Positions 28,878 through 33,305 of a DNA stretch of 33,305 nucleotides are shown here, one piece after another. Position 1 is the stretch's first letter. Each line of letters begins with the position of its first letter. Location of the stretch: IMG/VR virus record IMGVR_UViG_3300049845_000617, positions 1 through 33,305 of that record. One strand, given 5' to 3'. The notes beneath the pieces were generated by a model that did no database searches, had not been told where the DNA came from, and worked only from the letters and a program-made list of their open reading frames with translations. The DNA is from a virus. Both the position numbers and the translations under genes were made by a program.

Positions 28878-29741
28878 TTAGGTCCGAACAATGACCGTTC
28901 CGGTTTCGTTGTTCGAGAACGTCACTGTGAGCTGCGTGGCGCTGGTGTATGTGATGTCAAGCGGGATGATGCTCTTCACGTCATTCGGCGACGATAAGCC
29001 GGTGTTCTTGTACACCTCGACTGAGACGAGCCTGACGCCAAGATTGTGCGTGACGGTCCAGGTTGTGGCTGCTGTTGTCTGGGTGTGCGTGTACTTGGCA
29101 CCAAACAACGTCGAGTTCATCGGGGTGAACGACGCGCCGTTGTAGATGTTGGTGATGCCAGTGGCGGTGTTGTACCAGATCTGGCCAACGAACGGATTCA
29201 GCGGGGCGGTGCTTCCAGCGCTGTTCTGCACGCTGCGCAACATGGTCTGCTGGAAAACCTCGCCCCAGCCGGCGGTGTACCTGCCGATCAGCGGCACTGG
29301 TCGAGTGCTGAGGTACTGTCCTTCTAAGACGAGAATCGAGCTCTCACCTTGCACGGTGAACTCGTACGTACTGATGTCAGTGATGGCGCCCGTTGTGAGC
29401 TCAGTACCGCTGCCAGCCGGCAGGGACTCAATCACACGAATCCTGGTGTTGCCACCGACAAATTCGCTGGGCAGCACGTCACCTGAGCTGGTGCGCGTGT
29501 ACACGGTGTATGAACCGTTGTACTTTGGATTTCCAGTGACCGTGAAGGTCGTGGCGACTAGCAGTCTTGTGCCAGTCGGCGCGGTGCTCGACGTGTAATT
29601 CCAAAACGGATAGCGAGTTCCGCTTGCATCAATCCACTCGCGCCCGTGAAATAGCTGGGTGACGTTCCCTGCAACCTCAAAGAACCGAGGTGAACTTCCG
29701 CCCGGAGCGGGGTTGATGTTGACGATGTTCAGCGAGCGCAT
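28878..29741 (-). CDS. Tail-fibre-like structural protein
   Basis: 287 residues, beta-rich, with a late promoter 24 bases upstream of the ATG at 29741. An N-terminal domain (1-175) is followed by one NPFVGQIWYNTATGITNIYN unit (182-207) of the kind present in gp13 and gp15, then a C-terminal domain (217-287) starting ATTWTVTHNLGVRL. The same HNLG domain ends the protein at 4573-5385. Both are probably parts of fibres or other virion appendages that reach the host surface. Confidence 0.7.
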   Translation of the reverse strand: MRSLNIVNINPAPGGSSPRFFEVAGNVTQLFHGREWIDASGTRYPFWNYTSSTAPTGTRLLVATTFTVTGNPKYNGSYTVYTRTSSGDVLPSEFVGGNTRIRVIESLPAGSGTELTTGAITDISTYEFTVQGESSILVLEGQYLSTRPVPLIGRYTAGWGEVFQQTMLRSVQNSAGSTAPLNPFVGQIWYNTATGITNIYNGASFTPMNSTLFGAKYTHTQTTAATTWTVTHNLGVRLVSVEVYKNTGLSSPNDVKSIIPLDITYTSATQLTVTFSNNETGTVIVRT

Positions 29742-29765
29742 AGCTGTCCTTAGCAGGTTAGGACA

Positions 29766-29771
29766 TATTTA
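29766..29771 (-). promoter_or_regulatory. T4-type late promoter (TAAATA)
   Basis: Minus strand CTCGTAAATATGTCC, 24 bases before the ATG at 29741. Confidence 0.65.
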
Positions 29772-29789
29772 CGAGCCACCGACTTAGTC

Positions 29790-30092
29790 TCAGATCACCC
29801 TGAACTCGACATCGAAGTAAACGAACGGCCACTCGGGCTTGTGCTTGACCGCTACATCGTACTTGATGACTTGGAGGCTCGTTGAGAGCTTCCTGGAGAT
29901 CACCCAGTCATCAAGCTCCTGGCACTCCAGCAGATCAGTGAGCAGCACCTCAGACGCGGTGAGCGCTTGGTTGTCAGTGATCTGGAACACCTTGGTCATG
30001 TACCGCAGGGTGTTCACAACGGGGGTGGCTGCCTGGCGCGCAAGATCTTCTACGTCAGGCGTGACAGTGGGGCGTGATGAAAGGGTGGCCAT
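29790..30092 (-). CDS. Small protein under a late promoter, unknown
   Basis: 100 residues. The N-terminal helix (DVEDLARQAATPVVNTLRY) is followed by KVFQITDNQALTASE and a beta C-terminus (SLQVIKYDVAV, WPFVYFDVEFRVI). It could be a small baseplate or fibre-associated virion protein, which the late promoter 23 bases upstream favours. I do not recognise a family and see no signal, membrane or catalytic motif. Confidence 0.7.
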   Translation of the reverse strand: MATLSSRPTVTPDVEDLARQAATPVVNTLRYMTKVFQITDNQALTASEVLLTDLLECQELDDWVISRKLSTSLQVIKYDVAVKHKPEWPFVYFDVEFRVI

Positions 30093-30115
30093 GGAAGACT
30101 CTAGGTTTGGCTTGG

Positions 30116-30121
30116 TATTTA
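30116..30121 (-). promoter_or_regulatory. T4-type late promoter (TAAATA)
   Basis: Minus strand GCTTGTAAATACCAAG, 23 bases before the ATG at 30092. Its TAA is the stop codon of the MazG-like gene (30119-30121). Confidence 0.65.
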
Positions 30122-30700
30122 CAAGCGCTCAAGCAGTCCGATGTTGTCCTCGTGCGTTGGTCCAACCCAACCAGCTGGCTTGATCAGGTCAGGCAGGCCG
30201 AGCGGATTTGGGCGCTCAGGCTTGATCCCAGGTTCCTTGGCAAGGTTCGCCTTCATCACGCGACTCCATGCCAGATGGGAGTCCACACAGTACGCGTCTA
30301 GCGTGCCAATGGCGACAACACACAGGTCGATCATGGAATCAACCACGTCATCTGCGGCCTGCACCGCCTGCTCGTTCCGGTCTGGCACCTCGCTGTTCTG
30401 CAGCGCCACGAGCTTGTCGTACGCGGTACGGGCCTCGTTGAGCTCCTCCTGCAGGAACTTCAGGCGGAAGTCCAGGAACTGCAGCAGTTTCTCAGGGCCG
30501 AATTGGGCAACAACCTTCCGTACCCCGAACTTGGTGTGCATCAGGTGAATGTCATCCACCCAGTCCCCGTATCCGTACTCACCCCTCGCCAGCTCTTCCA
30601 TGAGGACGCTCTCGTATGCGTCCATCATTCGTTGATCAGCTCCTTCCTGGGCAAGGATCTGGAGCTCGGCGTTCACATCATCAAAATTGGTTTGTCCCAT
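30119..30700 (-). CDS. MazG-like nucleotide pyrophosphohydrolase
   Basis: 193 residues. The all-helical MazG/HisE fold is suggested by FLQEELNEA (E85, E86, E89) and DDVVDSMIDL (D118, D121), an EExxE plus DxxD arrangement that binds magnesium, and by the closing region HLAWSRVMKANLAKEPG. Members cleave nucleoside triphosphates or ppGpp-like alarmones, cleaning the pool or blunting a host alarm during infection. The substrate is not fixed by sequence. GAGGAAG lies before the ATG at 30700. It ends inside the next promoter. Confidence 0.75.
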   Translation of the reverse strand: MGQTNFDDVNAELQILAQEGADQRMMDAYESVLMEELARGEYGYGDWVDDIHLMHTKFGVRKVVAQFGPEKLLQFLDFRLKFLQEELNEARTAYDKLVALQNSEVPDRNEQAVQAADDVVDSMIDLCVVAIGTLDAYCVDSHLAWSRVMKANLAKEPGIKPERPNPLGLPDLIKPAGWVGPTHEDNIGLLERL

Positions 30701-30743
30701 GGCTTCCTCTTAGCAGCACTTCATGTGCCGAGGAAGTAAGACA

Positions 30744-30749
30744 ATTGTA
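30744..30749 (-). promoter_or_regulatory. Weak -10 element before the MazG-like gene
   Basis: Minus strand TACAAT, 43 bases before the ATG at 30700. No -35 hexamer is seen, so this is a low-confidence call. Confidence 0.25.
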
Positions 30750-30755
30750 ACGACA

Positions 30756-30776
30756 AAGGGGGCACGAGGCCCCCTT
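30756..30776 (-). terminator. Terminator behind the acyl carrier protein gene
   Basis: AAGGGGGC and GCCCCCTT pair around a 5-base loop about 20 bases after the stop, followed by TTTG on the minus strand. It closes the Thg1-ACP operon. Confidence 0.65.
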
Positions 30777-30794
30777 GATTTGGTTCGATGGAAG

Positions 30795-31076
30795 TTAGTC
30801 GGGGTCGCGACTCATGTTTTCCAGCGCCACACGGATCTTTTCGATCTCAAGCAGCCCACCGATCTTCACAACGTCCTTCAGCTCATCGTCAGTGAGTTCG
30901 ATTCCAAGCATATCCTCGAGCTCCATGGTGAGCTCGAGCAGATCCAGTGAATCGTACCCAAGCTCCACGAAGGTGGTGTCGAGGCTGACGGTGAAATGCT
31001 CCGACCTTGGAGCCCCCAGGGCGTAGTAGTCGAAGTCCTCAACCAGCGCCAGCAGTCGTGGTTCGAGATCACTCAT
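30795..31076 (-). CDS. Acyl carrier protein
   Basis: 93 residues, acidic. The 4'-phosphopantetheine attachment site is the Ser of GYDSLDLLEL (Ser43), with the usual following helix (ELTMELEDMLGIEL) and TDDELKDVVKIGGLLEI. Carrier proteins hold growing acyl chains; a phage copy may be loaded by host enzymes and serve lipid or amide chemistry. The ATG at 31076 overlaps the gene upstream by eight bases, and a terminator follows. No partner acyl transferase is adjacent, but an alpha/beta hydrolase and a GNAT lie elsewhere in the window. Confidence 0.88.
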   Translation of the reverse strand: MSDLEPRLLALVEDFDYYALGAPRSEHFTVSLDTTFVELGYDSLDLLELTMELEDMLGIELTDDELKDVVKIGGLLEIEKIRVALENMSRDPD

Positions 31077-31482
31077 TTGCGAGGAAGCTCCCCGCGGTTG
31101 CGTACGCGGCCTTGGTGGCGCGGAAGCTGTGCTGCCAAGCCCACTCGTTCTTGATGTACGCGCGGAAGGACTCGGCATCCAGGTTGATGTTCTCGTCGAC
31201 ACTGAGCTCCAGCATCTCGATGACCTCGACGTACTGGCTTTCGTAGTTCTGCGGGAACTGCACATGGAACGAGAACCGCTTGAGTTTGTCCTCGATCTCC
31301 TGCACGGTTGGATCGACGTTCTTGACCTTCTTGACCGCGACCTTCAGGTCCTCCTCAAGACGGCGATGGAACTCCAGCACCGCCTCACGGTACTCAGTGC
31401 GGTGGATCTCGAGGTTCTTTCGCAGGGCCTCGAGTAGCTGTACTCGATTCACGTTCACTGAACGCTGGCGAATGTTCATCAT
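31069..31482 (-). CDS. Helical phage protein, unknown
   Basis: 137 residues, mostly helical with many charged residues: VNVNRVQLLEALRKNLEIHR and EYREAVLEFHRRLEEDLKVA form a likely coiled coil, followed by PTVQEIEDKLKRF, QFPQNYESQYVEVIEML and a final NEWAWQHSFRATKAAY. The beginning resembles phage proteins of unknown function that I have seen in T4-like genomes. Two ATGs (31482 and 31479) are both possible after AAAGGAA. It overlaps Thg1 by four bases and ACP by eight. Confidence 0.75.
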   Translation of the reverse strand: MMNIRQRSVNVNRVQLLEALRKNLEIHRTEYREAVLEFHRRLEEDLKVAVKKVKNVDPTVQEIEDKLKRFSFHVQFPQNYESQYVEVIEMLELSVDENINLDAESFRAYIKNEWAWQHSFRATKAAYATAGSFLANE

Positions 31483-32285
31483 GGTGTTGGTTCCTTTGGC
31501 ATTTCATCCCCAAAGAGAATTGACAGGGGATCTTCTTCACGGGACAACCAGCAATCGAACTTGGTCAGTACAGTTCTTGTGACCGGCCCCGTTGGACGAT
31601 GCTGCTCTGGGATCTGAAGAAGCTCGATCTGGCTGAGTTCCTTCAGGACTTTGTGGCGCTTCACAAACGTGCCACGCTTGAAGAACGCGGGGTAGTCGTT
31701 GAAGTTGATGCCCTTCTCTTGGAAGAGCTTTTCTTGCATCTCGTTCCCATGCAGCCCTTGCAGGCTCTTGTGTGAAAAGTACGTGTGCGCGGCCATCGAG
31801 ATCGCGTTCTTCACCGCATCTTGCTGCCGCCAGAGAAACGCGTGATACGCCTCGCGCAGCGTCGGCACGACAAAGGCGCGGCTGTCGAAGGTCGCAAGCT
31901 GGCCCGCCTTTTCAACGAGGAAGGCCTCAATGTTCACGTTGAAGACCGCGGCGGCGTACGAGGCGGTCAGGCTCTCAAGCTTCTGGAACCTCCCGTCGAA
32001 CGGGTACTCAGCACTCTCGTGCGGCTGATGGTACCAAGCGAGCGTGATCTCATCGGACTGTGTGTACCCAACGCGCGCCTGAAAGCGGTCCACGAGTCGC
32101 TCCGTCAAGAACACCATCAGGTCGCTGAGGTCCTTGTCGTACGGCCGCTTGAGGCCCCTGGTGAAGGTGTGAAAGGACTTGCCGTCCAGGCGGACGATCA
32201 GAGGCTGGCCTTTGAAGGCCTTACGCAAGGTTGAAGGCGCTTCGTACGCCTTCATGCGGTCGCCAAGTGAGGTTTTGTCGGTCAT
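31479..32285 (-). CDS. tRNA(His) guanylyltransferase-like protein (Thg1 family)
   Basis: 268 residues from the ATG at 32285. The Thg1 pattern is LIVRLDGKSFHTFTRGLKRP (D34), then GYTQSDEITLAW (D78, E79) and a region WRQQDAVKNAISMAAHTYFS. Thg1-type enzymes add nucleotides to tRNA 5' ends in the 3'-to-5' direction and can repair truncated tRNAs. In a phage it may mend tRNAs cut by host defence nucleases; this is inference. A promoter TTGTCA, 17 bases, TAGAAT lies 51 bases upstream. GGAG precedes the start. Confidence 0.88.
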   Translation of the reverse strand: MTDKTSLGDRMKAYEAPSTLRKAFKGQPLIVRLDGKSFHTFTRGLKRPYDKDLSDLMVFLTERLVDRFQARVGYTQSDEITLAWYHQPHESAEYPFDGRFQKLESLTASYAAAVFNVNIEAFLVEKAGQLATFDSRAFVVPTLREAYHAFLWRQQDAVKNAISMAAHTYFSHKSLQGLHGNEMQEKLFQEKGINFNDYPAFFKRGTFVKRHKVLKELSQIELLQIPEQHRPTGPVTRTVLTKFDCWLSREEDPLSILFGDEMPKEPTP

Positions 32286-32335
32286 GGTCTTGTGCTCCAA
32301 GAACTGGCTGTACCCCATTTTCCAGAGGTACTCCA

Positions 32336-32364
32336 ATTCTACAAGAGCGCAGACACCGTGACAA
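32336..32364 (-). promoter_or_regulatory. Sigma70-like promoter (-35 TTGTCA, -10 TAGAAT)
   Basis: Minus strand TTGTCA at 32359-32364 and TAGAAT at 32336-32341 with a 17-base spacer, the ideal distance. It would drive Thg1, the helical protein and ACP with the host polymerase. Confidence 0.6.
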
Positions 32365-32369
32365 TACAG

Positions 32370-32385
32370 CCTGGGATCACCCAGG
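32370..32385 (-). terminator. Small hairpin before the Thg1 promoter
   Basis: CCTGGG and CCCAGG pair around four bases, just after the stop of the gene at 32388. The following U-content is low, so it may be only a weak terminator. Confidence 0.4.
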
Positions 32386-32387
32386 TG

Positions 32388-32789
32388 TCACCGGTTCACT
32401 CGAACCAGATTTGACAAAGGCCCATATGACCAGCTCGGTCGAGTGACCTGGTGGTCACTGCCATTTGGTATCACGTGACCGACGGCCGGCACGCGCTTGT
32501 ACGTCTGGCTGTTGTGCAGGACGTCAAGCCAGTGGATCGACGGGTAGTAATCTGAGAGGCCAATCCGATAGACGCGACCTTGGAGCTCGCGCTTCGAAAT
32601 GAACTTGAACGACCCGTACCCGGTGAAAAACTCCTGCAGACCTTGCAGGTGGTTGAACAGGTGGGCGACGCCGACCCCGCTGTAGGGAGCACGTTGCTCA
32701 TGTTCCTTGAACGCGCGTTCAAGCGCGAGCTCCGGGCTGCGAGCAAAGAGCTCGCAGATCGTCTCAGGCCGCGAGCTTGTCGCCCGCAC
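32388..32789 (-). CDS. Protein of unknown function
   Basis: 133 residues from a GTG at 32789, preceded by AAGG at a normal distance; a TTG at 32795 is the only other upstream start. It has a helical start (PETICELFARSPELALERAF) and an aromatic C-terminal half (EFFTGYGSFKFISK, YRIGLSDYYPSIHWLDVL) that looks like a small beta unit. I do not recognise a family. It overlaps the upstream gene by 26 bases, which is long for this phage but common for unusual starts. Confidence 0.6.
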   Translation of the reverse strand: MRATSSRPETICELFARSPELALERAFKEHEQRAPYSGVGVAHLFNHLQGLQEFFTGYGSFKFISKRELQGRVYRIGLSDYYPSIHWLDVLHNSQTYKRVPAVGHVIPNGSDHQVTRPSWSYGPLSNLVRVNR

Positions 32790-33057
32790 TGACAACCTTC
32801 TTCTCAGGAGGGGGCGCTGGCGGGTTGATCTTCTTCAGCCAGACCTGCGCGAAGTCGGCCCACCCGGTCCTGATGTAGGTTCCGGCGTCAGACAGCTGCT
32901 GAACCTCGGGAGCCTCGCAGCGCCACATGCGGCCGAGCTGTGAGTGCTCACCGCGAAAAGCGACGACCTTGACGATGAGCCCGAGGTTCGGACTCTTCCC
33001 TCGTCCCATGCCGCCAATGACCTCACAGAGATCACCTGCTTTGATTGGTTCCTGCAT
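32764..33057 (-). CDS. SH3/KOW-like small protein
   Basis: 97 residues. The pattern AGDLCEVIGGMGRGKSPNLG then LIVKVVAFRGEH, LGRMWRCEAPEV and WADFAQVWLKKI is familiar from conserved phage and bacterial proteins of unknown function with a small barrel fold. A Pro- and Lys-rich tail (NPPAPPPEKKVVSAGDK) follows. Possible roles are nucleic-acid or protein binding. The ATG at 33057 lies four bases after the stop of the small gene in front. Confidence 0.75.
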   Translation of the reverse strand: MQEPIKAGDLCEVIGGMGRGKSPNLGLIVKVVAFRGEHSQLGRMWRCEAPEVQQLSDAGTYIRTGWADFAQVWLKKINPPAPPPEKKVVSAGDKLAA

Positions 33058-33061
33058 GCCT

Positions 33062-33187
33062 CTATTTTAAGTCTTTGTGAGGCAAGCCCAACCAAAAGAT
33101 CGGGTTGGTTAAGCCCAGTTCATGGCGAACCTGGCTAGCAGTCGATCGAAGTACCGGGTGCTGTTCCAGGTGAATCGATTGACGCAT
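33062..33187 (-). CDS. 41-residue small protein
   Basis: Starts MRQSIHLEQHPVLRS and ends WLGLPHKDLK. It fills almost exactly the gap between two genes: its ATG lies four bases after the preceding stop and its stop is four bases before the next ATG, and GAGAAC sits upstream. I do not recognise it; the middle TASQVRHELGLTNPIFWLG looks like a short helix and strand. The fit with the compact gene layout is the main support. Confidence 0.45.
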   Translation of the reverse strand: MRQSIHLEQHPVLRSTASQVRHELGLTNPIFWLGLPHKDLK

Positions 33188-33191
33188 GTTC

Positions 33192-33305
33192 TCAGCCAAT
33201 CTTGATCTCGCCGTCGACGATGAGCTGGTCATGCTTCAGCTTCGTGCCATCGTCCTTGGTCACCGTCTCCGCCGCGCTCATGCAGGCCGGCAGCATCGAG
33301 CTGCG
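33192..33305 (-). CDS. 3' end of a gene cut by the window edge
   Basis: The last 37 codons of an open frame ending at 33192, with MSAAETVTKDDGTKLKHDQL and then IVDGEIKIG. The start lies beyond the window or at an internal ATG (33296 or 33281). Its Lys/Asp-rich beta-like end is normal phage coding sequence; the product cannot be named. Confidence 0.45.
   Translation of the reverse strand, partial: RSSMLPACMSAAETVTKDDGTKLKHDQLIVDGEIKIG

Noticed and set aside
33058-33075. TAAAAT as a -10 promoter for the SH3-like gene
   Set aside because: It lies in the last codons of the 41-residue gene and would leave almost no leader; translation from the upstream message explains the gene better.
1-33305. 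tRNA genes, CRISPR arrays, insertion sequences and attachment sites
   Set aside because: I saw no cloverleaf, no regularly spaced repeats, no transposase and no integrase in the window.

Overview
The window is about 33 kb of a moderately GC-rich, T4-like contractile-tailed phage (Caudoviricetes, myovirus form). The evidence is a set of proteins recognisable as T4 counterparts: large terminase gp17, a probable small terminase gp16, head completion gp4, tail sheath gp18, tail tube gp19, tail sheath stabiliser gp15, a neck protein gp13 and a probable gp14-like neck protein, plus a T4-type late promoter motif (TAAATA) in front of the structural genes. Almost every gene lies on the minus strand and is tightly packed, often with ATGA or TGATG stop/start overlaps. 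Only two plus-strand genes were found. The host cannot be named from this sequence. The major capsid protein, portal and prohead protease are not in the window.

In transcription order (right to left): (1) 33305-30795 holds a partial gene, small unknown genes, an SH3-like protein, and an operon of a Thg1-like tRNA guanylyltransferase, a helical protein and an acyl carrier protein, with a sigma70-like promoter in front and a terminator behind. (2) 30700-28878 holds a MazG-like pyrophosphohydrolase, a small protein under a late promoter and a tail-fibre-like protein. (3) 28856-27403 holds a conserved phage protein, a small helical protein and a DnaQ-fold exonuclease. (4) A lone plus-strand LysM-like gene (27123-27374) ends in palindromes. 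(5) 27068-20064 is the neck operon: gp13 with an added N-terminal extension, a small helical protein, gp14-like protein, GNAT acetyltransferase, gp15 and an amidoligase. (6) 19969-15333 carries gp18, a tiny lipoprotein, a transglutaminase-like peptidase, a plus-strand homing endonuclease and gp19. (7) 15254-10732 carries an AAA+ ATPase, an unknown protein, a tail-tube-fold protein, gp4 and gp16. (8) 10688-3390 is a long run of unfamiliar proteins, a tail-fibre-like protein and a Dps-like protein. (9) 3363-1 holds an alpha/beta hydrolase overlapping gp17, then four small genes.

The most striking pattern is that about ten otherwise unrelated proteins begin with a short hydrophobic/basic leader ending in L-x-E, followed in most by a small residue (for example MISFKQFLSE, MLSFKNFLVE, MKLADLFE). 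This resembles the T4 capsid targeting sequence MKTYQEFIAE, which directs internal proteins into the prohead and is removed by the gp21 protease after I/L-x-E. If the resemblance is functional, this phage packs a large set of proteins, including an AAA+ ATPase, an amidoligase and an acetyltransferase, inside its capsid, possibly for injection with the DNA. This is inference from sequence; virion proteomics would test it.
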